The notes beneath the pieces are model-generated. The model was not told the DNA's origin. It saw nothing but the letters and a program-made list of their open reading frames with translations, and searched no databases. This document shows, in pieces, positions 23,201 through 35,439 of a DNA stretch of 64,000 nucleotides. This stretch comes from Zingiber officinale (taxonomy: Eukaryota; Streptophyta; Magnoliopsida; Zingiberales; Zingiberaceae), in the NCBI RefSeq assembly GCF_018446385.1, contig NC_055998.1:69000744-69064743 (forward strand), written 5' to 3'. The first letter of the stretch is position 1. Each line of letters begins with the position of its first letter. Both the position numbers and the translations under genes were made by a program.

Positions 23201-25276
23201 CTGGTTTCTTCATATTATCATCATCGAGAACTGGAAACAAACAAACGACACCTGCCGGCAGTGGGTGGGTGTCGGCGGCCTCTGATTAGTGTTGGATCTT
23301 ATTTCAATTCAAATTATAATTTAGATAGAAAAATAAATCTAAAGAGGAATTACAATATCATAATTATATTATGGATCATCTCTTAATTTATAAAAATTGG
23401 ATTAAAGAATCCGATCGGAAGAAAACGAGGGTACGACTCGCTTCCCTATTTGTAGAGTTTAGATCTTCTAATCTGCAATCTCAAATTTCTTATATTATTG
23501 AGTTTAGATTCTCTAGTCAGCTCGATCTCTTCTATAGTTTAGATATTGAATCATAAGTAAAATTTAACCAAAATTAACTATTATTTTTTCTAAATTTATC
23601 TTTTCATCTAAATTACAATTTTGAGTCGAAAGGAAATCAGGGATGGCAGACGGATTTGATCTTTTGCTCAGGTCGAAAAGTGTACAATGTCGATTAGCAG
23701 TCAACGAAGTCGCTTTCAGGACAGGATACACGTTGTTCCCCCATTCATAGTGCCCGATCACCGTGTGGGGTCCGGCGCCTCATCAATATCGATCATTGGT
23801 AAACCTCAAACTCTGTTACGAAAGTATCTTCAATAATTAGAGTTTTTTTTTTTGTAATTTTTAATATGCCACGATATAAAAATCTGCTACTTTTTCACAA
23901 TTTAAAAATCTTCTTATAAAACTCGAATTTTATTATTAATTAATTACTGATTCCAGTTATATTATTAATTTTGTAAAAAAAATCAAATTTAAATTTTACC
24001 TAACCTAAAATCTCATGTTCACAATGGTTTAAATGTTTTTATTCAACTTTTTGATTTGACAAACTTCTCTCTAAAAACCTTGTATCGGAGATGAAAAAGA
24101 AGTACCTCGAGAAAATCAAAATAAAAGAAAGAGAAATACATTTTTGAAAAAAAAAACACCAGCTTTTAATCAAATATTTATAAAAGGCTCCGGTAGTTTC
24201 TTATGGAACGGTCTTTTTAAGGGAAAAAAACATAGAGGTGTAAAAATATGCTCGATTCGTCAATTCCTTCCGAATTAATCTAAAAATAGATTTGAGTTGA
24301 ATTTTTTAGATTTAGATTGAGTTTGAATTGGAGGATTTTCAAGTCGAAGATTTTTAGATCGGATTTAGGTTGATCCGAATTGATTTGGATTGATTTGAAT
24401 TTAGGGTTTAATGAATTTTTTAAGATTAAATTAATTTTTATTTTAAAATTAAGATGTTTTTATGTATATTAATATTAATATTAGTATAATAATAATAATA
24501 ATGAAGTATTAAGATAAAAATAAAAATTATAAAAAATAATAAAAAAATATTTTTAATTAAATTATTTGATTTATGGAATTAATCAGATTCATATTTAGGA
24601 GTTTTGAATTGTATTCATATTCAAATCAAATTTGAATTAGGATTTTTTATAAATTATATTTTATTCTGATCCGGCCCGATCTGATCGATCCCTAAAAAAT
24701 CATAGGCAAAGACTTTATAAAGGTAGTATTTTGATAAGTTCTAATTATTAAGGATTTTTTTAATGAAATGCTCAATAAAATAAAATAAAAGTAAAAGGTC
24801 TATAAATTATGAAATTAAGACCATTATGCGGCATTAATTGTTTATTTTACAAATAAATTCTCTGCAGCTTTTTCCAATAAATACTTTGCTTAATTGTTCG
24901 ATTTATAAATAATTAATTTGGCCGAGTTTCTGATAAATAATAAATAAATAAATAAATAAATAAATAGGGATGCATTATGTACCACGTGAAGCCTAATTAA
25001 TGAAAACAGATTGAACTGAATATTAATTACGATAATAATATCATCATAAATTCATAATAGTACAACAACATTTGCCCAAGCCTTTACGCCGAGAAGTTGC
25101 TATTATCATTATTATTATTTTATTGTAGTTAAACAGTTTAAATATAATATGTATAATTTATGAGCTACAAGAGAGAGATTAATTGGCAGAGCTTTTAACA
25201 TTTGATTAATTAGATAAAACATAGCATTAATAATTTGATTTAACTCTATGCGTATTGTTCTCCAGCGCGTCGGCGG
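23201..25276. other. Intergenic AT-rich spacer downstream of the NAC gene
   Basis: No gene seen. It holds simple repeats: an ATAATA run around 24480-24500 and an AAAT microsatellite (AATAAATAAATAAATAAATA) about 24938-24966. A stretch at 24240-24680 is rich in GATTTGAATT-like and TCCGAATTGATTTGG-like repeats, typical of degenerate plant intergenic DNA. Confidence 0.45.
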
Positions 25277-26476
25277 TTAGATCACGTTATCGATCTCAAG
25301 AACGTAGGAAGCGTATCCAGAATCATTGGAAGGAAATCCAACGTCATCCGCCAAGAACTCAGAGATCCGACCGAGCTCGTCCCAAATGCTGTCTCTCATG
25401 AAATCGTTCGAGCTCGGGCTGATCTGTTCATTCATCGTCACCATGGCGGACGACGAGTTCGCCGGGAACAGAGCATGGCCGCCGCCGTTGTTATTGTTGA
25501 TATAGGTCCAAGCGCCGGCGCCGACGAGGTTGGCGGTAGTTTGAACTTTGTAGGGATGAGGGTGGTTGAGGTGATGATGACGATGGAGGAGTTGCAACTG
25601 ATTCGCCGGTGAGCCGCCGGCAGAGGAGGTGCAGCAGACGTAGTCGTCGGGGTCGCCGCAGTTGGTAACGCTGCTGGACTCCGTCGGCGACTTCGTCCGA
25701 GTAGTGATCGAGGTCTTGTAGCTGCCGGGCTGCTTCTTGTAGGTGGCGCTCAGCTTGAAGATTCTACAGATCGTCCAAACTTCCTGCAAATTTTCATCAT
25801 CTTCGTCACAAATTCTCATGTTTTAAACGAGATTTCAATACTTAATTCATATTAATTCATTAATTAAATTACCGCTTCTTGCATGGTGGCGGCGTTCTTG
25901 GAGGCGGTGGCGGAGGATGCGGCGGAGTCGGGGAGGCGGAACTCGTGCATCATCCAGTCGGTCTTGGTGCCCTTGCCGGCGTGGCCGCGGTAGTAGACGA
26001 GGGACTTCTTGAGGCCGATGAAATGGTGGGCGGCGGACTGGATGGGGCGATCGACGCCTGTGGCTTTCCAGAAGCCACAGCCGGTGACCCTGTTCGGTCG
26101 GACGCTGTTCCTGTACTTCCTCCCTCGCCGGCAGAAGAAGTACCACTCCTTCTCCCCCGCCGTGATCATGAACTCTGCACTCCAATCACAATTTATCTCA
26201 TCAAACTTTGTCACGATCAATCAAATCAAAATCACATCCAGCCGTGAGAATTATTAAATTACTCGGCAAATCCCAAGGTTCGTGCTTGTAGACGTCCATC
26301 TCCTTGATGATCTCGATGCTGAGCGGCTTCTTCTCCACCTTCCGGCGGAGGTAGAAGCCAACGAGCTCCTCGTCGGTGGGGTGGAATCTGAACCCCGGCA
26401 GCATCACGTCGTCCTCCTCCACCTCCGACTCCGCCGTCACCACCACCTCGTGCTCTGCTTTCGCTGACTTCTCCAT
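25277..26476 (-). CDS. NAC042: NAC-domain transcription factor, JUB1/NAC042-like, 340 aa
   Basis: Three minus-strand exons, 26476-26263, 26174-25873 and 25783-25277, have GT/AG borders and give 340 residues. The NAC DNA-binding domain spans about residues 24-180 and all five subdomains are present: [70 protein letters not shown], and [16 protein letters not shown] plus [13 protein letters not shown], closing with [10 protein letters not shown]. The [29 protein letters not shown] pattern and an acidic N-terminal extension point to the JUB1/NAC042 branch, nuclear regulators linked to stress and longevity. The C-terminal half is Ser/His/Asn-rich and ends in an acidic activation-like region ([17 protein letters not shown]). 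One oddity is Cys instead of the usual Ser in VTGSGFW. The two introns are short (88 and 89 bp) and sit at standard NAC positions. Confidence 0.93.
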
Positions 26477-26593
26477 ATGTAGTCAAAACTCTGTTGCAAA
26501 TACTAACCGTTTCTACTTATACCACTTCTCCTCCTTGGTCGGCGGGAAGAGAAGGCCGGCGAGTGGGTGGAGCTCCGGTGAGGCTGTCGTAGG

Positions 26594-26601
26594 TATATAT
26601 A
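26594..26601 (-). promoter_or_regulatory. TATA box of the NAC gene
   Basis: TATATATA lies about 120 bp upstream of the minus-strand NAC start codon, a fitting distance for a TATA element with a leader of around 80-90 nt. The open frames overlapping this stretch are not needed to explain it. Confidence 0.6.
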
Positions 26602-26719
26602 GAGCGGAGAGATGGGGATCCATTAATGTGGCATTGCATGGTGGAAGTGCGCACGAGGAGAAGAGGAATTGAACAAGGAGATGGGGATGGGTGAAAGTGA
26701 AAGGGAACTATTTGCAAAT

Positions 26720-28231
26720 TTATTTGTATATATTCAAAATTTAGGGATTTAATTATTAATTATTTTTGTTTTTTTTTGAAAAAAATAATAAAACATGGGG
26801 AATATTAATAGAAAAAAAAGGTCATGCAGTAAGCGTGGGATGGCTTTGATACAAATCAAGTAGCTTGCGAAATAATCTTTATCTATATTTTACATTTTAA
26901 TTTTAAAATATTATTTAAAAAATACTATAATTTTTTTTTTACTCGAACACCATTAAAGTCACAAATATTACATTTGTAAATGAGTAAGTTTAATTAATCA
27001 TATATCATGTTTAATTTTTTTTAAAAAAACCACAAATTGTCCATCTAAAACATTAAAAACTATTTCTATCCGTCTCATTCAACCCTAACACAAAACAAAA
27101 TTTGGGAAATATATCATCCACATTTATCATAAATGTTAAAATAAAATATAAAAAAAATATATTAAATATATTTATAGGTAGCGTACAATACTCTGTTGAA
27201 GGATTACCAAATCGTATTATGGAAGAATTAAAGTACACCCAACCCAACCAATCGAGTCAAGAACTAGCCAAAACTCTCAACTTCCACAACTTATTGTATG
27301 ATTGGTAGGTCAATATGTCACATCAAATCATCAATCCCGATCCCCATCATTATTCATTCACCTTCCTAATTAATTTCTTTAACAAATCATCAAATAAAAA
27401 ATAATATATATAAAAAGAGTACTCCATTACAATTTTTTTTATCTTGAAAATATTTTATTATAAGTAGCCCAACTTACTTCATATTATAGTCATAATTATT
27501 ACATTAATAAAAATATATAATAATTTTAATTAAATTAAAGTAATTTTACTTTATATTATAGTATATATATTCATATTTGCTATAAATATTTTACAATAAA
27601 AAAAGAATGAGATTCTTTTTTAAATGGATGATGCTTTTGATTTTTGCCCTCTATTATATGGATATTGGTGATTTGAGAGAAAATAAAATAATAAAAAAAT
27701 AGGAAATACAGGATAATTATGAATTTGTTGTGAATTGATGAGCAATAAAATATAGAAAATAAATTGAAAATAAATGAGAAATAATAAAATTTGTAGGGGA
27801 AAGATTAAAGGCAGGAACCGATAGCAGAGTTAATTAGGGCATCCACCCACCATTGCCATTGGCAAGCTCAATTAAGCTAATCACTCCTTTTGTTTTTGCA
27901 GGGAATTAAATCCTGAGGCATCGAGACGTTTACAGGCAAATTCACACCATGCTTTTTATATTTCCCCTTCCATCATTACTGAATCCACATTCAAGCCGGC
28001 AAGTCTTGTTCCATCACACTCTTAATTCCCTTAACTCACTTCACCTCTCCTTTTCAAGATCAATTCATTGGTTGGAACTCGAAGACATCAAAAAATCAAA
28101 CCCTCTTCTCATTCCACAATTAAAAAATGGCTGATCAGGAAGAATGCACATATATAAATGCAACTGTTTCACTGCACTGTCCATGTTTTGTTTACCAGTA
28201 TAAATCCTGCACATGCTCGACGTTAGTCACA
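26720..28231. other. Intergenic AT-rich spacer upstream of the NAC gene
   Basis: No gene or intact repeat recognised. Short open frames (27053-27247, 27102-27308, 27949-28134) lie on opposite strands in AT-rich sequence and lack any family signal. The proximal 300 bp may carry distal promoter elements of the NAC gene. Confidence 0.4.
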
Positions 28232-28243
28232 ATTCAAGTAGGA

Positions 28244-28929
28244 TAATTTTGCATGTAATACCTATTGATAAATAAATTTTTACATGTAGTCTTCATTCAT
28301 GAAAATCTTTATTTTCACTCCCAAGTCAAACATCTTTACCTAATTGTCCATGATATTTTTAGGTACAAAAAGTCTAAAAATCAATATAAATCCTCTTAAA
28401 TTGAGTATATTAACTTAGAATCTAGTATATTTTCTATCAAATTGAGTACAATTCTTTTTTCACCTCAAAATATACTCGATTTTAGTTTAATGTGCTGATT
28501 TAATAGGAATTATACTCATTTTTAGACTATTTGTACCAAAAAATATGAGAGTTAATTTCGATAGAAAATATACTCGATCCTAGTATAGAGTACTAGATTA
28601 TAGTGTAAAGTGCTGAATTTAACATGAATTATACTTATTTTTAGACTTTTTATATCTAAAAAATAAGAGACAATTTTGATAGAAAATATACTCGATTTTT
28701 AATATAAAGTACTGACTTTGAGAAAATTATACTCATTTTTGAACTTTTTGTACTCAATTTTGAAATTTTTATACCTAAAAAATTTGAGGGGCAATTTAGG
28801 TATCAATATTTGTATGAGGGAGTTGAAACAAGTAATACTTTACATGCAGGGAGTGGAAACAAAGTTTTTTGGACATGAGATTACATACAAAGTTAACATT
28901 ATGATTGAGGATTTTTCTCTAATTTACCG
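28244..28929. mobile_element. 686-bp insertion flanked by 12-bp direct repeats, unclassified
   Basis: ATTCAAGTAGGA occurs at 28232-28243 and again at 28930-28941, framing this block like a target-site duplication. Inside, the motif AAAATATACTCGAT recurs at about 28467, 28567 and 28684, each followed by a similar TAGTATAAAGTGCTGA-like stretch, so the core is a degenerate tandem repeat. No clear terminal inverted repeats, poly(A) or coding sequence. It could be an unclassified retroposon or a non-autonomous DNA element. Confidence 0.5.
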
Positions 28930-28941
28930 ATTCAAGTAGGA

Positions 28942-29405
28942 AGCTTCTTGTTTTTAAACCAACAGAAAACCAAAAAATTCAATAAAATACTGAAAATGAA
29001 TGACAGCAAACAGTTCTAAATCCAAGTTGTTTCTTCTCTTCTTTCTGTCTTTCTTTCTTTTCAGCACAACAACTTCATGCCCTCACTCAAGAGATTGCAG
29101 GGCAATGAAAGCCTAAATTCTAAGAGTTACTGCAGCAATAACAATCATGTCTTGATTGCAGACATGGAGAGAAAAGCATGCTGATAATGGCTAAACAATG
29201 CCGTTCTCTGTAAAAAACAAAAAAGGAAAAAAACTACAAGCTCCATTTCAATGTTCATTCAAAGAAGGTTTCATGGCTTACAAGGCAGCCAGACAGCATT
29301 TATAACTTCGATCGTTGCGAGCAACTAGGGTTAAATGGCACTTTAAAGCTTCATTTACAATAACTCTGTACATCCTTGTTGATCAATTCATGGATAAAAA
29401 TCAAG
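28942..29405. other. Intergenic, nothing recognised
   Basis: AT-rich sequence with a CTTT-rich run near 29030-29060 and no ORF of interest. Confidence 0.4.
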
Positions 29406-29424
29406 AGGGCGTTCCTTTTTTATG

Positions 29425-29521
29425 TTGCAAAGGTTGGAACCGCCAACCCAGCGGCCCCCTCACCCCGGCCCCACAAGTATGAGAGGGAGTAAATCACGGT
29501 GAATACGGGCCCGGCTATGAC
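29425..29521 (-). mobile_element. SINE-like retroposon fragment with 19-bp TSD
   Basis: A GC-rich 97-bp block sits between two exact copies of AGGGCGTTCCTTTTTTATG (29406-29424 and 29522-29540). On the minus strand it reads GTGATTTACTCCCTCTCATA, then a GGGGCCGGGGTGAGGGGGCC stretch and GGCGGTTCCAACCTTTGC, which resembles the body of a plant SINE with a B-box-like GGTTCCAAC. The long exact TSD indicates LINE-type retroposition. It has no clear tRNA head, so it is probably 5'-truncated. Confidence 0.6.
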
Positions 29522-29540
29522 AGGGCGTTCCTTTTTTATG

Positions 29541-29842
29541 AATCATCAGAGGAGTGTCTTTTTTGCTTTATTATCAAAAGGGCACTCGCCCTTAGTTAAT
29601 TTACACTTCTCTCTCTAATATATTATTCTCTGGATTTGAGTTGTTTTCAGACCAGTTCAAGTGATGTGAACCTAGACAGAAGATATTTCAAGAGCCCACA
29701 GTAGTTGAAGAAAGTAAGATTTAAGACGGAAAGTCTAAATCGATGAGATGGGTGAAAAAAAAATCTTGATTCAATGCTTAGAAAAACATAAATCTTGATA
29801 AAGAACGTGAAAGTGCTACAACGTTAGGATGAAGGTTGATAA
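29541..29842. other. Host flank left of the nested stack
   Basis: No gene seen. 29838-29842 is GATAA, the left target duplication of the copia element that follows. Confidence 0.4.
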
Positions 29843-29884
29843 TGTTGGAATCTTAAGGTTATTTTGATATGATCAATAAGTTAG
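29843..29884 (+). repeat. Gag-only copia 5' LTR, segment 1
   Basis: TGTTGGAATCTTAAGG followed by TTATTTTGATATGATCAATA matches the 3' LTR start at 48148. It is broken by the CACTA insertion after AGTTAG. Confidence 0.85.
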
Positions 29885-30210
29885 CACTACAACAAAAATC
29901 CTCATAGACATCTGTTTTCCACCGGTGTCTATTTCATTTTCGACCGATGTCTATGAAGCAGATGTAAAAGGTCTACCATTTTAGACATCGGGTTAAAACC
30001 GGTATAGTATCATTTAACGACACCGGTGTTCGAATCGGTTATTAACCGGTGTAGTATGACTTAACGACATCGTTTCATCAACGGTGTAAAACTGATGTAA
30101 TATTATATGTTAATAACACCAGTTTTGGCAGCGGTATATGACCGATGTAATATTAGTTAATAACACCGGTTTTGCAACGGTGTAGAACCGATGTAAAATC
30201 GATATTTTTT
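29885..30210. repeat. CACTA left TIR and subterminal repeat array
   Basis: After the terminal CACTACAACAAAAA, units such as ACACCGGTGT, AACCGGTGTAG, ACCGATGTAA and CGGTGTAGAACCGATG recur every 20-40 bp in both orientations. Confidence 0.88.
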
Positions 30211-30582
30211 AACAGCACATTGATTTCCAAAACAATGAATACAGTAACAAAAAAATACACAAATATTCATAAATTACACAAATATTCTTCATTCAACAGT
30301 ATCCATAAAATACACAAATATTCACAAATTACATAAATAATCTTCTTACAACAGTATCCATAAAATACACAAACATTCTTTTTACATCAAAAGCTAATAG
30401 ATATCAGAATCAAGGTAGAACATTTTTTTAACAACACATCAAGGTAGAACCGCACTTCAAATGTAATCTAGCATGCATTCAGCCCACTCGAACCGCACTT
30501 CATCAATTTCAACTCTGGAATACTTGAGATTTATAAACTATAAAAACACATAAATAATATATTAGTAAACCAAGACTAAAAA

Positions 30583-31488
30583 TCATAGTTGAAAGAGAGA
30601 AGAGAAGTCCGTTTTAGACCAAACAAATGGTATGCTGCAACTTAACTTAAGAAGACCATTTCCACAACCTCCAGATTCCTTGGGTGGGCAAGGAATGTTG
30701 CTTCCATGATTCTTAGCCTTGCTATCAGATTCAACGGTGGATAAAGATGAGTTATCTGGTCGCTCGCCTGTGGAACGTCTCCGTCTTTTCCCAACAATTT
30801 CTCTGATGACATACTTCTTTGCCCTCTGTCTCCTACCAGCCTTGGAGGAATCAATTGCAGGTGTCTGAGAAGCAGATCCCTTTACTATCTTTCCGCAACA
30901 ATCTAAGCAAAGTTTGTAAGAGCAATTTGAGCAACTTCTGTGAAAATCCACTAGTGAAGTCCTGCAATAATTATTGGTTCCAAGGGGGAAACAAGAAAAG
31001 AAAACTATATCAATCAAGTGAACATTTTAATGCATGATGAGACGATAACAAAGAACAGAATATGACCTAAAAATTAGAACTTGCTAAAGTAAAATAGAGG
31101 CACAAGTTTACAAATGACCATTTAAGAAACAGGGTCAGGACACATTATTCAGTTATTATGTCCATGATTTCAGAAACATAGCAAATTACGAAATTCTCAT
31201 AGGTGTTAAAGATGTGAAGACATACCAGTTAACAAGCTCATTGTGAGGCTCATATACTCGAAGAAGTACACCAAAAAATCCACCTTCTGGATGATAGATC
31301 GATCAAGAGGATATCTAACTGGAGGAAGAAACTAGGCAATTGTTTTGAAGCTTACCTTGATCCCCTTGCTTTACTTCCAGTTCATTTAATTGGTTCTGAT
31401 AGATATGTTTCAGCAAGGGAAGCAATTCAGATATCAAGCTATATGTGTGCTCCTTATTATTAAACTTGTTTTGACCATTTGCCAGTTC
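30583..31488 (-). pseudogene. Captured KDM3/JMJ25-like histone demethylase fragment (two exons)
   Basis: Lysine-specific demethylases of the plant JMJ25/IBM1 family remove H3K9 methyl groups. Two minus-strand exons in the family order are visible. Exon 31488-31356 reads HTYSLISELLPLLKHIYQNQ then LNELEVKQ, the LLPxL linker, with donor GTAAG. The exon from 30961 reads TSLVDFHRSCSNCSYKLCLD then CCGKIVKG, the cysteine-rich C-x2-C...C-x2-C...CC zinc region, and later IPCPPKESGGCGNGLLKL, a family signature. Introns are kept, so capture was from genomic DNA. The RING/WRC N-terminus, the first cysteine exon and the whole JmjC catalytic domain are absent. The fragment cannot be an enzyme. It could be a source of antisense or small RNA against the parent gene. 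Confidence 0.85.
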
Positions 31489-31547
31489 CTGAAGATGATA
31501 CAAATTGCATATGCACATAAAATTGTCATAAACCCAATCTAACACCA

Positions 31548-31787
31548 GACTGGGTTTATGATAATTTTGATAAGTATTATGATTTGGTCACTCCTGATAC
31601 CAGTCTTGTTAGTCCTGAGACTGATGCTAATCCTAAGACTAAAGAAATTGCAAAAAAGATGATCATAATGGGTTTATGGTGCATACAGATAAAGCCAGAA
31701 AATAGACCTTCAATTAGCATGGTTATCAACATGTTGGAAGGAAGCATCATGGACCTGCAAATGCCACCAAAACCAGAATTCAGTTAG
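31548..31787 (+). pseudogene. Captured receptor-like kinase C-terminal fragment
   Basis: The frame reads DWVYDNFDKYYDL, then EIAKKMIIMGLWCIQIKPEN, then RPSISMVINMLEGSIMDLQM and PPKPEFS before a stop at 31785-31787. The GLWCIQ...PENRPSMxxVxxMLEG block is kinase subdomain XI of LRK10L/PR5K-type plant receptor kinases. Only the last roughly 79 residues are present; catalytic subdomains I-X are missing. It lies on the opposite strand to, and directly beside, the demethylase fragment within the same CACTA. Confidence 0.85.
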
Positions 31788-34700
31788 AGTGTCATTTGAA
31801 GATTAATAAATGATGCAATATTGTTTTTGTTTCCACAGTATTCTGAACAATAAAACAAAATCAAGCCTGTATAACATTTGGCTTGAATGTAATCTGTGAT
31901 CAAAGTAATTTCTTAATTCTGTTTTGTGTGGTGAGATTATATTGGAAAACAAATATTGTTTAAATGCTTGTTGACCTCATAATGTTGTAAAAGAGTCGCA
32001 AAAATAATTGTTTATCATATGCCAAGCTAGTAATAGGGAGATATATATTCCCTTTAGCACCCATAACAGTCAATAGGATAAGATAGTCCATTCAGATTAG
32101 AGAATTATATGGGAAAGATAGTTGTTGTTCTTTCCAATTTTCATCATTTTGATTGCAGAGGTGAAGAGTTTCTGTCTACCTCTAATTTTGTTTGTACATA
32201 ATAACAACAAAGAGAAATTCTTGGAAAATAGTTTAGCAACAACTGGAATGTAGGAACAATTTCAAACTGTGATTAAATTAAGCCAATGAATTTTTACAGG
32301 ATCTGCAAACTTTTCAAGGGTAGAAATATGCATCTAAATCTTTATGGGAGTCAAGTGAGACTAAACTTATTTCTAGTTAAAATTCTTCCTTAGACCAAGA
32401 ATGTTTAGGATCTACTGAAACAGGAATGAAGAGGTCCAGCTAATGGATTCCAAAAATCAGAGAAAGTAACGACATTGTAAAACTCGTAATCGGGCACGCA
32501 AGCTTGAACCCCAAAAGATTTTTTTTCTTCATATGCTGGAAACTTCATTCAGATCTCTTGCTGGAAAGATCAAAACAAGTGACTAATTAATTATTAGAAT
32601 TACTATATCACCCTAATAATAGCTCCAATAATCAACGAGCTTGCCACTCAATTGGCAAAGTCTTTCCGGATCCGGTCTATCCTAAATCCTAAACCGTATT
32701 AGGAACTATTCAGATGGATTCAGAAATTCACAAAATCATAATTAACTTGGTCATGAATCGATTTAACAAGAAGGTCAAAAGAAAATACTCACTTAATGAT
32801 CAAAGCCTTTAAGTTATATATGTAGCGTCTAAGAAGCCCAACACACGAATCCTGTAGAAACAATAACAACAAAAAGAGGTAAATTTATAAGCCAGAAAAC
32901 ACATCATATTAGTGGAAATAATTAGCATAAACATAAAAGAAACTTGATAGTTGAAAGAATACATAAAACCAACTTAGCAACAGGAAATAACAACTAGTGC
33001 ACCTGAATCAAGAACTAGTGCACCTTACTAGTGCATCTGAGACAACAGCTTTGGCACCTGAATCTAAGAATTCTTTCGCCAGGCATGGAGCAAGCCCTTA
33101 TCTACTCGTGCAGATTACATTTCGGTCTCACCAAGCTCCAACCTGGTAGAATGCATGTGATTGAATAAGTTTGTTTACACCTCTTAACAACTGAATTAAA
33201 AATGAACAAAGACAGAGTAATGGATAATCACCAGAGTAACCAGACATTGTATATAGAAACAACTAGATTTAAGAGTGAAAGCATTGTCAGATATATAACA
33301 GCAATTAGAAATGACTAGATTAAGAGTGAAGCATTGTTTGACTTCTCAAACGCAACGACAACCAAATGATACCCTCCCCAGTATGGACCTTAGATTTAAT
33401 GTGCTAAATTTGTCATAAAATTGAAAGTATGTACATGTATTTATTAACACTTAAAATTTGTATTAGATTCATTAGAATAGTAAGAATTCATGCTAAATTT
33501 ACAAATTAATTATCCTAATTAAAAATGCAAGCATTAATATTCAGTCTAGATGATCATCAAAGTAATTGAATTTTTCTTCAACTACAAAGTATCATAGCCA
33601 CTCTGCACATAATTACCATCTTCAGATGTCAAGTAAACAGCAGGAACTCTAAGCCGAAACATAAATGCACTTAATTATATCTTGGTTGTTATCCTCCATA
33701 ACCATTAGTTATAAGAGAGTAAATTTTGTAAATTAGGTTCTTGCTAAAGAGACAGTAGATACAAAATTCACAATACGAGAAAATCCATACTTGCATGCGT
33801 TTTACAGCCCATATAACTTTGGTAGATACCACGTGACTTGAAAGGTCTCCATTTTGTTAATGGATCAGCTACAGATGAAGGCTTAGCCAAGGCGTAAGCT
33901 TCCTTTCTGTTTCTTCCTCGAACAAGCTAAGTGAAGACAGGCTCATTTAACACATTGGAGAAATGTAAATAATTTTGCCCATGTAAGATCAATATTGGCA
34001 AAGGTAAATCTTATTTTCCCCAAAAATGTGCTAGACTACACTGGAAAACTCAAGTGATGGACATAGCATAGTGATTTCAGCACAGAAGTTGGCATGACAT
34101 TAATCTGTGCATTAGATGATGATATCAACCCAAAGGAAATTAGGAATAAAAATCAACAACAAATCATACTGTGCGAGATTTACATCTAAACTCTCTGCAG
34201 GTGTCTAATGTACTAAAGCTAGATCATAAAAACACTGCCTTAATAGTCAACCTACTAAGCCATGGATTAGAACTTTCCCTGGATGTTCTATAATGTACCA
34301 AAGCTTCATCCATTACAAAGATTGTCATAAAAGTCAACCTTCTAAGACATGGATCAAAAACTCTCCCTATATTTATCAACAGTGCTGCAAATGTATATTT
34401 TCTTTCATTATATTGCCTGGTTCCTCCATTCTCGTTCACACGATGGGCTCATTGGTTCTTCTGGGCGTAAAGCTCCTCTTCACATCATTAAGAAAAAAAA
34501 TGTGAAATAAAAAATGCGATTAATTTCATTGCCCTTGTTAAAAACCCAAGATGTGTCCATTCGAATTAGGATTCCAAAACAAGAAAATTTCAGCATAAAA
34601 ATTTGCAAATTTCTTAACCCTCAAACACCAGAATCCTCCAATTTCAGCCCAGGATACTTGGAGCCAACGAGAAACTTATCCCTTTAGCTCCGCCGTTGGG

Positions 34701-34790
34701 ATGGATAAGCAAAAAGGGAAAAAGAAATGATACAAACATTAAGCGGCAAATCTATGGGAGGCTAAAATCGAGATGTACTTAAAATATCGA
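31788..34790. other. CACTA interior, AT-rich, no gene recognised
   Basis: Three kilobases without a convincing exon. Codon-like runs are short and unrelated to transposase families that I know. Some of it may be intron or flank of the captured genes. Confidence 0.4.
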
Positions 34791-35330
34791 ACACACCCTT
34801 GAGATCGTCTCTTCTTCTGTAGGCGGAGGCGAGGGCTTGGGACCGCTCAGACCAGCGAAGAGAGTACGACTCTGGGAAGTGGCAGACGGTGGAAAGAAGA
34901 CAACGAGTGGGCATCAACGGCGGTGAGGCAAAGGGGGAGCCGTCGAAAGGGCGCCGACGAAGGCGAGGTCGTGATTGCCGGAGAGGTAGATCTGGCGCAG
35001 AAGGGGAGATAGCGGGAGGGGAGGGATAGGAGGAAGTAAGTAGATGCCCCTTCTGTGTACGAGCTCCTGGATCTCGGTGCTGTTCTCTCTTCCTTCGGAT
35101 TCCCTCACATTGCCGACCAACCGTGCCATGGTGGTCGTGGGTGTCCTCTCGCTGTTCGGATCTCGTCGGTCCCTACCTTAGCCGGGGAGAGCGAAGAGAG
35201 GAAGGAGGAGGAGGAAGAGAGGATCAGACGAGGAAGCGGGGCGTCGATCCAGGAAGGGGCGTCGATCGAAGGGGAAGAAGGAAGGGGCGTCGATCGAAGG
35301 GGAAGAGGGAGATGAGGCTGAGAGGGTTTA
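34791..35330. other. GC-rich segment inside CACTA, possible captured promoter or first exon
   Basis: This 0.5-kb GC-rich island stands out from AT-rich surroundings. On the minus strand MPTRCLLSTVCHFPESY begins at about 34912 and stays open to a GT near 34800, as a first exon might, but I recognise no family. At 35250-35310 GGGGCGTCGATCGAAGGGG is repeated in tandem. The two plus-strand open frames here are Arg/Glu/Gly-rich and repeat-driven. Confidence 0.35.
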
Positions 35331-35439
35331 GGTTTAGGCTGAGAGAAGGGGCGCGATATTGGTTTAGGTTTGGAGGGAACTTTATGAAGTGTTGTAAATT
35401 TTGGTTGGTGGAAAAATTAAATTATTATTTTTTATTCAT

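Noticed and set aside
25879..26257. ORFs antisense to the NAC gene
   Set aside because: Mirror images of GC-rich NAC codons.
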